Below the pieces are notes generated by a model that searched no databases, was not told the origin of the DNA, and saw only the letters and a list, made by a program, of their open reading frames with translations. The translations under genes were made by a program, and so were the position numbers. Source: Geodermatophilus ruber (GTDB lineage: Bacteria > Actinomycetota > Actinomycetes > Mycobacteriales > Geodermatophilaceae). From it: a stretch of 64,000 nucleotides of DNA. The DNA lies in NCBI RefSeq assembly GCF_900114385.1, contig NZ_FOSW01000003.1, forward strand, positions 124,001-188,000, in the 5' to 3' direction. Shown here piece by piece: positions 49,466 to 60,269 of the stretch (positions are counted from its first letter, which is position 1; every line of letters begins with the position of its first letter).

Positions 49466-50394
49466 CTTCCCTCCTGCGCGGCGGGGGGCCGCGGTCCATG
49501 GGGGCCTCCCTCCTCGACCAGGTCCTTGCCGAGACGCTGGACCCGGCCTACGCGCAGGCCGCGGAGGCGCGTGCCGCCCGGGAGAAGGCCGCCGCGGCCA
49601 CCGGCCGGCCGCTGTCGCCCGTGCGGCGCCGGTGGGGCTCGCTGGCCGTGGCGCTCACGATGGCCGTCGCCGGGGTGCTCGCCGCCGTCACCTACGACCA
49701 GGCCGCGGTCGGTGCGCAGGGCCGGGAGAAGGTCCGGGAGGCGCTGATCTCCGACATCACCCAGGGGGCGGAGACCACCGACGCCCTGGCCGACGAGCTC
49801 GACCGGCTGCGCACCCAGCTGTCCGCGGCCCGGGACGACGCCCTGACCGCCACGGCCGAGGGGCAGCGGACCCTCCAGGAGCTGTCCGACGCCGAGCTCG
49901 CCGCGGCCGTCCTCCCGGTCACCGGCCCGGGGCTGCTGGTCACCCTCGCCAACGCCGAGCCCGACGCCGACGCCGACCCCGTCGGCGGGGGCACCGAGGA
50001 CCCCCGCGGCCGGGTGCGCGACGGCGACCTGCAGCTGGTCGTCAACGCCCTGTGGGCCTCGGGTGCCGAGGCGGTGAGCATCAACGGCCAGCGGCTGGGC
50101 CCGACCACGGCGATCCGGTTCGCCGGGGAGGCGGTCCTGGTCGACTTCCGGCCGGTCACCAACCCCTACCTGGTGAGCGCCATCGGCGACCCCGACACCC
50201 TGAGGTCCCGGTTTCTCGGCAGCCCCGAGGTCGGCGCGCTCGCCGTCATCTCCGAGTCGTTCGGTCTGCGTTTCGAGTTCGCCCAGGAGGACGAGCTGTC
50301 TCTACCCGCCGGGAGCTCGCTCGAGCTCCGCTCCGCCACCCCGGTGTCCCAGGAACCCGCCGCACCGGCGCCCGAACCGTCCCCGGGAGGCTGA
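49462..50394 (+). CDS. DUF881 membrane protein, first copy
   Basis: A 310-residue protein with one membrane helix near residues 58-78 (LAVALTMAVAGVLAAVTY), a coiled coil at about 95-145 and the DUF881 domain (VTGPGLLVTLANA, LQLVVNALWASGAEAVSINGQRL). The family lies outside the membrane; it usually occurs as two copies around a small basic protein, and has been linked to division/cell-wall clusters. The GTG overlaps the stop of the phosphatidyltransferase. The function is not established. Confidence 0.88.
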   Translation: MTSLLRGGGPRSMGASLLDQVLAETLDPAYAQAAEARAAREKAAAATGRPLSPVRRRWGSLAVALTMAVAGVLAAVTYDQAAVGAQGREKVREALISDITQGAETTDALADELDRLRTQLSAARDDALTATAEGQRTLQELSDAELAAAVLPVTGPGLLVTLANAEPDADADPVGGGTEDPRGRVRDGDLQLVVNALWASGAEAVSINGQRLGPTTAIRFAGEAVLVDFRPVTNPYLVSAIGDPDTLRSRFLGSPEVGALAVISESFGLRFEFAQEDELSLPAGSSLELRSATPVSQEPAAPAPEPSPGG

Positions 50395-50397
50395 CCC

Positions 50398-50730
50398 GTG
50401 ATCCCCATCATCGGCCTGGCGGTCGGCGTCGTCCTCGGCCTGGTCTTCGACCCCACCGTCCCGCTGTGGCTGCAGCCCTACCTGCCCATCGCCGTGGTCG
50501 CCGCGCTGGACGCGGTCTTCGGCGGCGCCCGTGCCCGCCTGGACGGCATCTTCGACGCGAAGGTGTTCGTCATCTCCTTCGTGTCCAACGTGGTCGTGGC
50601 GGCGCTGATCGTCTTCCTGGGCGACCAGCTGGGGGTGGGCGCGCAGCTGTCCACGGCCGTGGTCGTCGTCCTCGGCATCCGCATCTTCGGCAACGCCGCG
50701 GCCATCCGCCGGCACGTGTTCCGCGCATGA
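50398..50730 (+). CDS. sbp: Small basic family protein (DUF1290)
   Basis: A 110-residue membrane protein with three hydrophobic helices and the DUF1290 core GGARARLDGIFDAKVF. It starts 3 bases after the first DUF881 gene and overlaps the second by ATGA. The trio DUF881-Sbp-DUF881 is conserved in Gram-positive bacteria; a joint membrane complex is likely. Confidence 0.88.
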   Translation: MIPIIGLAVGVVLGLVFDPTVPLWLQPYLPIAVVAALDAVFGGARARLDGIFDAKVFVISFVSNVVVAALIVFLGDQLGVGAQLSTAVVVVLGIRIFGNAAAIRRHVFRA

Positions 50731-51695
50731 GCGACGACCAGCGGCCTGCCGCCGGCCCCGCCGACGCCGACCGGGAGCAGCCGGGTGCCGGCGCCGTGCC
50801 GGCGGGCGACGACTCCGTGCCGGCGGGCGACGAGGCCGGCCCGGAGGCGGCCGCGCCGGAGCCCGCCCCGGCGGGCGACGAGGCCGGCCCGGAGGTGGCC
50901 GCGCCGGAGCCCGCCCCGGAGGAGCCGGCTCCCGACGAGCCGGCCGAGGTGCCCGCACCGGCGCCGCAGCCGCCCCCCGGCGGGCGTCGCCGGCTCTGGC
51001 GGCGCCGACGCGACCCCCTCGCGGCCGCCCTCATCGCCCTGCTCACCGTGCTGCTCGGGTTCGCCTTCGCCGTCCAGGTGCGCAACACCGGCACCGAGGA
51101 AGCCCTCGTGGGCGCGCGGGAGGAGGACCTGGTCCGGATCCTCGACGAGCTCGACGTCCGCGAGGACCGCCTGCGGGACCAGATCGCCGAGCAGCGCGGC
51201 GCCCTGCGCGAGCTGACCAACACCGACAGCCAGTCGGCGACGGCGCTGGCGGAGGCCCAGCGCCGGGCCGAGGCGCTCGGCATCCTCAACGGCACGGTCG
51301 CCGCGGAGGGGCCGGGCCTGCACATGACGATCCTCGATCCCGAGGGCCGGGTGCGCGTCGCCGACCTGCTCGATGCGATCCAGGAGCTGCGCGGCGCCGG
51401 GGCGGAGACGATGCAGATCGACGGCGTCCGGATCGGGGTGTCCACCGCGGTGACCGGCGAGCCCGGCGACCTGCGCATCGACGGGCGAGCGGTCGAGAGC
51501 CCGTACGAGATCGTCGTGATCGGCTCGCCGCCGGACCTGCAGACGGCGATGAGCATCCCCGGCGGCGTCGTCGACCGGGTGGGCCGGCAGGGCGGCACGG
51601 TCGAGATCGCGCAGTCCGACCGCGTCGTGGTCGACGCGTTGCGGCCCCTGGACGCTCCTCAATACGCTTCGCCGGAATCCGACGGCGACGACTGA
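50727..51695 (+). CDS. DUF881 membrane protein, second copy, with Pro/Ala repeat tail
   Basis: A 322-residue protein. The cytoplasmic N-terminus (1-90) is rich in Pro, Ala, Glu and Asp and holds two copies of a 16-residue repeat starting PAGDEAGPE. One membrane helix (about 98-118), a coiled coil (about 125-180) and the DUF881 domain (AEGPGLHMTILDP, ADLLDAIQELRGAGAETMQIDGVRI) follow. It pairs with the copy at 49462 and is the last gene before gcvH, 46 bases away. Confidence 0.88.
   Translation: MSDDQRPAAGPADADREQPGAGAVPAGDDSVPAGDEAGPEAAAPEPAPAGDEAGPEVAAPEPAPEEPAPDEPAEVPAPAPQPPPGGRRRLWRRRRDPLAAALIALLTVLLGFAFAVQVRNTGTEEALVGAREEDLVRILDELDVREDRLRDQIAEQRGALRELTNTDSQSATALAEAQRRAEALGILNGTVAAEGPGLHMTILDPEGRVRVADLLDAIQELRGAGAETMQIDGVRIGVSTAVTGEPGDLRIDGRAVESPYEIVVIGSPPDLQTAMSIPGGVVDRVGRQGGTVEIAQSDRVVVDALRPLDAPQYASPESDGDD
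50820..50915 (+). repeat. 48-bp tandem duplication within the second DUF881 gene
   Basis: Two units (50820-50867, 50868-50915) differ at one base (GGCGGCC against GGTGGCC) and keep the frame, giving two copies of a 16-residue acidic/Pro/Ala repeat. Confidence 0.85.
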
Positions 51696-51740
51696 CCGCC
51701 CTCGACCACGCCGCCGCAGCCCGACGGGAGACCACGCCGC

Positions 51741-52160
51741 ATGAGCACACCCGACGACCGCCGCTACACCGAGCAGCACGAGTGGGCCCTCGTCCAGGGC
51801 GGCGACGTCCAGGGGCGTGCGGGCACCGCGACCGTCGTCCGGGTGGGCATCACCGATCACGCGCAGGACGCCCTGGGCGACATCGTCTACGTGCAGCTGC
51901 CCGAGGTGGGGGCGGAGGTGGCGCCGGGCAACCCGATCGGCGAGGTGGAGTCCACCAAGTCGGTCTCGGACGTGTACGCGCCGGTGGCCGGGGTGGTCGC
52001 CGCGGTGAACGAGGCGCTCGCCGACGCGCCCGAGACGATCAACGCCGACCCCTACGGGGCCGGTTGGCTGGTGGAGATCACCGTCGCCGGGGCCGAGGAG
52101 GACCCCACGGCCGGTCTCCTGGACGCCGCCGCCTACCAGGCCCTCGTCGACGTGGCCTGA
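51741..52160 (+). CDS. gcvH: Glycine cleavage system H protein
   Basis: A 139-residue lipoyl carrier. The lipoyl-lysine is Lys73 in EVESTKSVSDVYAP, within the usual GDIVYVQLPEVG and PYGAGWLVEI framework. It carries the aminomethyl group from the P protein (gcvP at 55257) to the T protein, which is not in this window. The ATG follows a GGGAGACCACGCC ribosome site. In M. tuberculosis gcvH (Rv1826) also lies just before garA. Confidence 0.95.
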   Translation: MSTPDDRRYTEQHEWALVQGGDVQGRAGTATVVRVGITDHAQDALGDIVYVQLPEVGAEVAPGNPIGEVESTKSVSDVYAPVAGVVAAVNEALADAPETINADPYGAGWLVEITVAGAEEDPTAGLLDAAAYQALVDVA

Positions 52161-52188
52161 CCCTGCTCCTCCCGCCGGGCTCGATCAC

Positions 52189-52272
52189 TATGCTCGGCTG
52201 GGGCGAGGTCCCGCGGACCCCCTCGAGGGCGTCCGCGGCCTCACCCTGAACGTCCGGTTGACCCTCGGGTCA
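52189..52272 (+). promoter_or_regulatory. garA upstream region with TGACCC-N2-GGGTCA palindrome
   Basis: TATGCT at 52189-52194 is a possible -10. A perfect 6-2-6 palindrome, TGACCCTCGGGTCA, lies at 52259-52272 and overlaps TTGACC (52258-52263), a possible -35. It may be an operator for garA, or protein-binding only; no known regulator matches it by eye. Confidence 0.35.
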
Positions 52273-52413
52273 GCCGCTGGTTCCATGACCACGGCCCGCC
52301 GTGCCCCACACGGCGGCTGACCTACGACGGGCCGTCCGGTCCGTCGTCCGCCGGCCGCCCGCGACCGACACCCCGGTCCACGGCGGTGCCCCCTTGCACC
52401 GGAGGAGACAGAC

Positions 52414-52929
52414 GTGCACTGCACTCGTTGTGGCCACAACAACCCCGAGGGCAGTCGCTTCTGCGCGCAGTGCGGCGCGGCGTTGTCCCAGGAGCGGGTG
52501 GGTGAGTCCACCAGCGTCATCCCCAAGGTGGGCGGCGAGGACTCCACCGAGGCCCCCGAGGTCAGCGAGACCGAGGCCCACGCCGGTGCGGTCGAGTCGC
52601 TGCCCGCGGGCTCGGCGCTGCTGGTCGTCAAGCGCGGCCCCAACGCCGGCAGCCGCTTCCTGCTCGACCAGGACGTGACCACGGCCGGTCGCCACCCCGA
52701 CAGCGACATCTTCCTCGACGACGTCACGGTCAGCCGCCGGCACGTGGAGTTCCACCGCGAGGGCGGCGGCTTCTCCGTGCACGACGTGGGCAGCCTCAAC
52801 GGCACCTACGTCAACCGCGAGCCGGTGGACGTCGCCACGCTGGCCGGCGGCGACGAGGTGCAGATCGGCAAGTTCCGGCTCGTGTACCTGGCTGGTCCGC
52901 GCACGAGCGAGCCCGCCGCTCGCTCGTGA
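52414..52929 (+). CDS. garA: FHA-domain metabolic regulator GarA/OdhI with N-terminal zinc ribbon
   Basis: A 171-residue protein. The FHA domain (about 70-155) is very close to mycobacterial GarA: ALLVVKRGPNAGSRFLLDQ, GRHPDSDIFLDDVTVSRRH and DVGSLNGTYVNREPVD. The N-terminus differs: a zinc ribbon (Cys3, Cys6, Cys17, Cys20) precedes ESTSVIP at 31-37, which corresponds to the phosphorylated ETTSV switch of GarA. GarA binds and inhibits 2-oxoglutarate dehydrogenase and glutamate dehydrogenase until Ser/Thr kinases phosphorylate the switch. GGAGGAG lies 7 bases before the GTG. Confidence 0.92.
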   Translation: MHCTRCGHNNPEGSRFCAQCGAALSQERVGESTSVIPKVGGEDSTEAPEVSETEAHAGAVESLPAGSALLVVKRGPNAGSRFLLDQDVTTAGRHPDSDIFLDDVTVSRRHVEFHREGGGFSVHDVGSLNGTYVNREPVDVATLAGGDEVQIGKFRLVYLAGPRTSEPAARS

Positions 52930-52987
52930 GCGGGCCGGCCGGCCTCCGCGGGGAGGCGGCGCCGGATCCGACGGCAGCGTCGGCGGC

Positions 52988-53713
52988 GTGACCGCGGTGG
53001 CCTCGCGCGCGAGCGCGTTCGGGGACGGCGACGGCCAGCACGCACCTCGCCTGACCATCGGCGAGGTGCTGACCGTCCTGCGTGAGGACTTCCCCGACGT
53101 GACGATCAGCAAGATCCGCTACCTCGAGTCCGAGGACCTGGTCCACCCGCAGCGCACGCCGTCGGGGTACCGGAAGTTCTCCGCGGCCGACGTGGCCCGG
53201 CTGCGGTACGTCCTGGCCGCCCAGCGCGACCAGTACCTGCCGCTGAAGGTCATCAAGGAGCACCTCGACGCGCTGGACCGCGGCGAGCCACTGCCCGGCC
53301 AGGCGCCGGCGGCGGTCGCCGCCGGCGGTGGGGAGCCGGAGGAGGGGAGCCTGCCGGCCGACCAGTTCGGCCAGGCGGCCGGGCTGGCGCCGGAGCAGCT
53401 GGCCGACTGCGTGCAGTTCGGCCTGCTCGCGCCCGACGGCGACGGCCGGCACCCGGTCGCCGACCTGCCGGTCGCCCGGGCCGCCGCGGGGCTGGCGCGA
53501 CACGGCATCGAGCCGCGGCACCTGCGCATCTACCAGAGCGGCGCGGAGCGGGAAGCCGGCCTGATCGAGCAGCTGGTCGCGCCGGTGCTGCGGGCCCGCT
53601 CGGAGGAGGCCCGCGCGCGGGCCACGGAGAAGCTGCGCGAGCTGGCCGGGCTGTCGGCTCAGCTGCACGGCGCGTTGCTGGAGGCACGCCTCCGGGACCT
53701 CCTGCGCCCATGA
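52988..53713 (+). CDS. ftsR: MerR-family regulator FtsR (Rv1828-like)
   Basis: A 241-residue MerR-type regulator. The winged helix-turn-helix spans about 23-95 (LTIGEVLTVLREDFPDVTISKIRYLESEDLV, then TPSGYRKFSAADVARLRYV). A linker and a distinct C-terminal dimer domain (about 120-241) follow. Its place between garA and the bifunctional nuclease gene matches FtsR, shown in Corynebacterium to activate ftsZ. The GTG lacks a visible ribosome site; the GTG at 52997 is another possible start. Confidence 0.88.
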   Translation: MTAVASRASAFGDGDGQHAPRLTIGEVLTVLREDFPDVTISKIRYLESEDLVHPQRTPSGYRKFSAADVARLRYVLAAQRDQYLPLKVIKEHLDALDRGEPLPGQAPAAVAAGGGEPEEGSLPADQFGQAAGLAPEQLADCVQFGLLAPDGDGRHPVADLPVARAAAGLARHGIEPRHLRIYQSGAEREAGLIEQLVAPVLRARSEEARARATEKLRELAGLSAQLHGALLEARLRDLLRP

Positions 53714-53828
53714 GTCCGGCGTACCGTGGACGGGTCGGGCCCCGAGTGCGCGGGTCCGTGGTCGACCGTCCACCAGCCGCCCAGAACAACCAAGGCCCTG
53801 TCGGGGCCGCAGCTGAGGGAGCCCCACC

Positions 53829-54317
53829 GTGCAGGAACTTCGAGTCGTCGGGGTCCGGGTCGAGCTGCCCGGCAACCAGCCGATCCTGCTCTTGAAGGAG
53901 ACGCAGGGGGAGCGCTATCTGCCGATCTGGATCGGCGCGGTCGAGGCCGCGGCCATCGCGTTCGAGCAGCAGGGTGTGCGGCCGGCCCGACCGATGACCC
54001 ACGACCTGCTCCGCGAGGTGGTCCGTGCCCTGGGGGCGACGCTGGAGGCGGTCAACATCACCGAGATGCGCGACGGCATCTACATCGCCGAGCTCGTCTT
54101 CGGCGACGACCGGGTGGTGAGCGCCCGCCCCTCGGACGCCGTCGCCCTCGCCGTCCGCACCGGCGCTCCCATCTTCGGGGCGGAGGACCTGCTCGACGAG
54201 GTGGGCATCGAGATCCCCGACGAGCAGGAGGACGAGGTCGAGAAGTTCCGCGAGTTCCTCGACCAGATCTCGCCGGAGGACTTCGGCGCGGGATCGGGTT
54301 CGGGCGGCCCCGCCTGA
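53829..54317 (+). CDS. Bifunctional nuclease family protein (DUF151)
   Basis: A 162-residue protein with the BFN domain at about 1-130: VVGVRVELPGNQPILLLKE, YLPIWIGAVEAAAIA, RPMTHDLLREVV and SARPSDAVALAVRTGAPI. The C-terminus is acidic. The family has been described as having DNase/RNase activity in a plant member; in bacteria the role is open. The GTG has GAGGGAG 7 bases upstream. Same position as Rv1829. Confidence 0.9.
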   Translation: MQELRVVGVRVELPGNQPILLLKETQGERYLPIWIGAVEAAAIAFEQQGVRPARPMTHDLLREVVRALGATLEAVNITEMRDGIYIAELVFGDDRVVSARPSDAVALAVRTGAPIFGAEDLLDEVGIEIPDEQEDEVEKFREFLDQISPEDFGAGSGSGGPA

Positions 54318-54464
54318 GGAGAGCCGCGGGAGCATCGCAGCGAGGGACGAGCGGGAAGCGGGACGAGGATTGCTGGCTGCGTGCGTGCTTCGGGTGAAGT
54401 TCTCCACCCGGGCTGCCGATACCACCCGGAAGGGTCGAGTGCGGCGACACGCCGCCGGCCTCAG

Positions 54465-54530
54465 TTGACCGGCCCCAGGGCCCGGCTTACGGTCGGCGAA
54501 CAACACCGGTGTGACACCTGGGACCAGGTG
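54465..54530 (+). promoter_or_regulatory. merR promoter with perfect CACCTGG-N2-CCAGGTG palindrome
   Basis: TTGACC (54465-54470), a 17-base spacer and TACGGT (54488-54493) make a good sigma-70-type promoter. A perfect 7-2-7 palindrome, CACCTGGGACCAGGTG, lies at 54515-54530, just after the expected transcription start, suitable for autoregulation by the MerR protein. A weaker inverted repeat CGGGTG-N8-CACCCG lies upstream at 54391-54410. Confidence 0.6.
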
Positions 54531-54585
54531 CCCGATCCGGGAGTCGACGCGGCGACCGCTGCGGGACGCAGAGGAGGACGCTGAC

Positions 54586-55161
54586 GTGAGCGACCAGAGC
54601 AACGGCTCCCAGGGTCAGCTCTTCAGCGACGCCGCTGTCGGGGCGCCGTCCTACGACGAGGTCGACACCGACCTGGTCGGGTACCGCGGCCCGACGGCGT
54701 GTGCCGCTGCCGGCATCACCTACCGCCAGCTGGACTACTGGGCCCGTACCGGTCTGGTCGCCCCCTCCGTGCGCAGCGCGACCGGCTCGGGGACCCAGCG
54801 GCTGTACTCCTTCCGCGACATCCTGGTGCTCAAGGTCGTCAAGCGGCTGCTGGACACCGGGGTCTCCCTGCAGAACATCCGCAAGGCCGTGGACCACCTG
54901 CGCAACCGCGGGATCAAGGACCTCGCCAACATCACCCTCTTCTCCGACGGCGCCACCGTGTACGAGTGCACCTCCGCCGAGGAGGTCGTCGACCTGCTGG
55001 CCGGTGGCCAGGGCGTCTTCGGCATCGCCGTCTCCGGTGCGCTGCGGGAGCTGTCCGGCGAGCTCGCCGAGCTGCCCGCGGAGCGGCTGGACGGCGCCCC
55101 CGTCGTCCCGGCGGACGACGAGCTCTCGCTCCGCCGCCGCCGCCGCGCCGCGACGGCGTAG
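54586..55161 (+). CDS. MerR-family regulator (Rv1830-like)
   Basis: A 191-residue MerR regulator. The HTH is at about 31-105 (YRGPTACAAAGITYRQLDYWARTGL, TQRLYSFRDILVLKVVKRLLDTGVSL), and a C-terminal domain with an IAVSGALREL segment follows. The GTG has GGAGG about 10 bases upstream. Its position before gcvP corresponds to Rv1830. The perfect palindrome in its leader suggests self-control. Effector and targets are not evident from sequence. Confidence 0.88.
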   Translation: MSDQSNGSQGQLFSDAAVGAPSYDEVDTDLVGYRGPTACAAAGITYRQLDYWARTGLVAPSVRSATGSGTQRLYSFRDILVLKVVKRLLDTGVSLQNIRKAVDHLRNRGIKDLANITLFSDGATVYECTSAEEVVDLLAGGQGVFGIAVSGALRELSGELAELPAERLDGAPVVPADDELSLRRRRRAATA

Positions 55162-55243
55162 GACCGCCGCCCCGCGCTCCGGCGCGGGGCGGGACGGGCA
55201 CCCGGCGCGCCGTCCGGTAGGACGACGACGGCGAACCCGCTGG

Positions 55244-55256
55244 TACCGTCGCGGCA

Positions 55257-55259
<3 letters not shown>
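55244..55259 (+). promoter_or_regulatory. -10 element and leaderless start of gcvP
   Basis: TACCGT (55244-55249), 7 bases, then ATG at 55257, with no room for a ribosome site or riboswitch. A glycine riboswitch, common before gcv genes elsewhere, is therefore unlikely here. Confidence 0.6.
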
Positions 55260-58238
<2,979 letters not shown>

Positions 58239-58286
58239 CCCGAGGCTCCGCACGATCTCCCGGCGCGCCGCACCAGTGCGCCCCGA

Positions 58287-58311
58287 GATTTGCCGTTATC
58301 CCTAACAAATC
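58287..58311 (+). repeat. CCGTTATCCCYAACAAA intergenic repeat, copy 3, with palindromic arms
   Basis: CCGTTATCCCTAACAAA (58293-58309) lies between the convergent gcvP and coaA genes. Here GATTTG and CAAATC flank the core, and GTTA/TAAC pair inside, so this copy can fold into a small hairpin. Confidence 0.7.
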
Positions 58312-58392
58312 GGCGGCCTCGCCATGACCCGGGGAACGAACAGTGACCGGGGAGCCTGCCCGCCATGGTCGCCGACGGGGGACCATGCGCGG

Positions 58393-59355
58393 TCAGATCT
58401 TGCGCAGCAGCACCCGGCGAACCGCGTGGTCGGCGGCCTTCTGCAGCACCAGCCCGGCGCGGGAGCGGGTCGGGGCGATGTTGCTGCGCAGGTTCGGCCC
58501 GTTGACCGCCGACCAGATGTCCAGCGCGGTCTGCCGGGCCTCCTCGTCGGTGAGGCTGGCGAACCGGTGGAAGTACGCGGAGGTGTCGGCGAAGGCCGTG
58601 CGCCGCAGGGCGAGGAAGCGCTCGACGTACCACTCCCGGATGTCGGACTCCGCGGCGTCGACGTAGACGGAGAAGTCGAAGAAGTCCGACAGGAACACCT
58701 CCGGCGCCCGCCCGTCCGCGCGCCGGCCGGCCTGCAGCACGTTCAGCCCCTCGAGCACGAGGATGTCCGGCCGGTCGACGACCTGGCGGGCTCCGGGGAC
58801 GACGTCGTAGGACTGGTGGTCGTAGAGGGGGGCGCTCACCTCTCCGCGGCCGGACTTCACGTCGGCCAGGAAGCGCACCAGCGCGCGGCGGTCGTAGCTC
58901 TCCGGGAAGCCCTTGCGCCCGAGCAGTCCGCGCGCCTCGAGGGCGGCGTTGGGCAGCAGGAACCCGTCGGTGGTCACCAGGTCGACCCGCGGCGAGCCCG
59001 GGCCGGCGGCCAGGAGGGTCTGCAGCAGCCGGGCGGTGGTGCTCTTGCCGACGGCGACGCTGCCGGCGACGGCGATCACGTAGGGCACCTTGGCCGTGTC
59101 GTCGCCGAGGAACTCGCTGCGCGCCGCCCACAGCCGGCGGCTGGCCTCGACGTGCAGCCGCAGCAGGCCGGCCAGCGGCAGGTAGACCGTGGTGACCTCG
59201 CCGAGGTCGATGCGGTCGCCCAGCGACGCCAGCCCGCCCAGGTCGGTCTCGTCCAGGGGGAGTGTGGTGCCCGCGGCGAGCGCTCGCCACGAGGCGCGGT
59301 CGAACGCCGCATAGGGCGAGACGTGGGGGCGGGTGGCTGCCGTCACGGCTCCCAT
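58393..59355 (-). CDS. coaA: Pantothenate kinase, type I
   Basis: A 320-residue bacterial CoaA. The P-loop GSVAVGKST is at residues 98-106, followed by [13 protein letters not shown] (substrate and Mg site), [16 protein letters not shown] and YDHQSYDVV. It phosphorylates pantothenate, the controlled first step of CoA synthesis. N-terminal [15 protein letters not shown] is the family start, supporting the ATG at 59355. It is convergent with gcvP. Confidence 0.95.
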   Translation of the reverse strand: MGAVTAATRPHVSPYAAFDRASWRALAAGTTLPLDETDLGGLASLGDRIDLGEVTTVYLPLAGLLRLHVEASRRLWAARSEFLGDDTAKVPYVIAVAGSVAVGKSTTARLLQTLLAAGPGSPRVDLVTTDGFLLPNAALEARGLLGRKGFPESYDRRALVRFLADVKSGRGEVSAPLYDHQSYDVVPGARQVVDRPDILVLEGLNVLQAGRRADGRAPEVFLSDFFDFSVYVDAAESDIREWYVERFLALRRTAFADTSAYFHRFASLTDEEARQTALDIWSAVNGPNLRSNIAPTRSRAGLVLQKAADHAVRRVLLRKI

Positions 59356-59443
59356 CGTGCCGTTCGCGCCGTCGGCCTCACCCGCCCGGGTGGCCCGACG
59401 GTCCCGGACCGGCCGTGCCGCCGCCGGCGATCCGCGGCCGGTC

Positions 59444-59458
59444 TAGGGTGCCGGTATG
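59444..59458 (+). promoter_or_regulatory. -10 element and leaderless start of the GNAT gene
   Basis: TAGGGT (59444-59449), 6 bases, then ATG at 59456. Confidence 0.55.
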
Positions 59459-60265
59459 CCCACCCCCTCCGGGCTGCTCGACTGCATCGAGCGGTACTTC
59501 GCCCACGCGCCGCGGCCCGACGGGCGGGTGGTGGCCGCCGGCCCCCTCGACGTGCCGGTGGGCGACCCGGCGTGGCCCTACCCGGCCCGCCCCCGGACAG
59601 GGGAGACCGTCACCGCCGATGACGTGCGGGCGGCCGTCGCCCTGCAGGAGCAGGCCGGCCTGCCGGTGGGCCTGGAGTGGATCTGCGAGTGCGCGCCCAG
59701 CGCTCCCGCCGCGGTCCGGGCGGCCGGGCTGGCGCTCGAGGAATCCCCGCTGCTGGTCTCGGTCGACCCCGTGGAGCTGCTGATGCCGCCGGGGGTGCGC
59801 CTGTACCTGGTCGGCGCCGACGACCCGCAGCTGCCCCGCTACCAGCGGCTGGCCTCGATCGCCTTCGCCCATCCCGGGCCCCGGACCGACGTCGACACCC
59901 CCGCCGGTGCGGTGCCGGAGCTGTCCCGCACGGCGGCGCTGCGGGAGCGGATCGCCACCGGTCGCACGGTGATGATGATCGCGGTGGAGGACGGCGAGCC
60001 GGTGGCCGTCGGCTCGCACCACCCGATCGACCTCGGGGGCACCGAGGTCAGCGAGATCGTCGGTGTGGGCACCCTCCCGCGCCTGCGCGGGCGGGGGCTG
60101 GGGGCCGGCCTGGCATCCGCCCTGGCCGCGCACGCCCGGGAGACCGCGGACGTGGTGTTCCTGGTCGCGGGGGACGACGACGTGGCGCGGATCTACGAGC
60201 GGGTCGGGTTCGCCCGGCTGGCCACGGTGGGGATCGCCGGCCGCCCGGAGGAGTCGGCGTCCTGA
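59456..60265 (+). CDS. GNAT-family N-acetyltransferase
   Basis: A 269-residue protein. The C-terminal GNAT fold (about 120-260) has the acetyl-CoA pyrophosphate loop LPRLRGRGLGAGLASAL and the final IYERVGFARLATV strand. The N-terminal 115 residues form a separate region with VGLEWICECAPSAP, seen in some actinobacterial GNATs. The acetyl acceptor is unknown. The gene is divergent from coaA, and its stop lies 4 bases from the stop of the convergent beta-lactamase-like gene. Confidence 0.85.
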   Translation: MPTPSGLLDCIERYFAHAPRPDGRVVAAGPLDVPVGDPAWPYPARPRTGETVTADDVRAAVALQEQAGLPVGLEWICECAPSAPAAVRAAGLALEESPLLVSVDPVELLMPPGVRLYLVGADDPQLPRYQRLASIAFAHPGPRTDVDTPAGAVPELSRTAALRERIATGRTVMMIAVEDGEPVAVGSHHPIDLGGTEVSEIVGVGTLPRLRGRGLGAGLASALAAHARETADVVFLVAGDDDVARIYERVGFARLATVGIAGRPEESAS

Positions 60266-60269
60266 GCGC

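Noticed and set aside
55162-55256. Glycine riboswitch before gcvP
   Set aside because: The 95-base gap has no aptamer-like structure by eye and the -10 box lies 7 bases before the ATG, leaving no leader RNA.
58298-58307. Resemblance of the CCGTTATCCCTAAC repeat to part of the I-SceI homing-endonuclease site
   Set aside because: Only about ten bases match and no homing endonuclease or intron is present; treated as coincidence.
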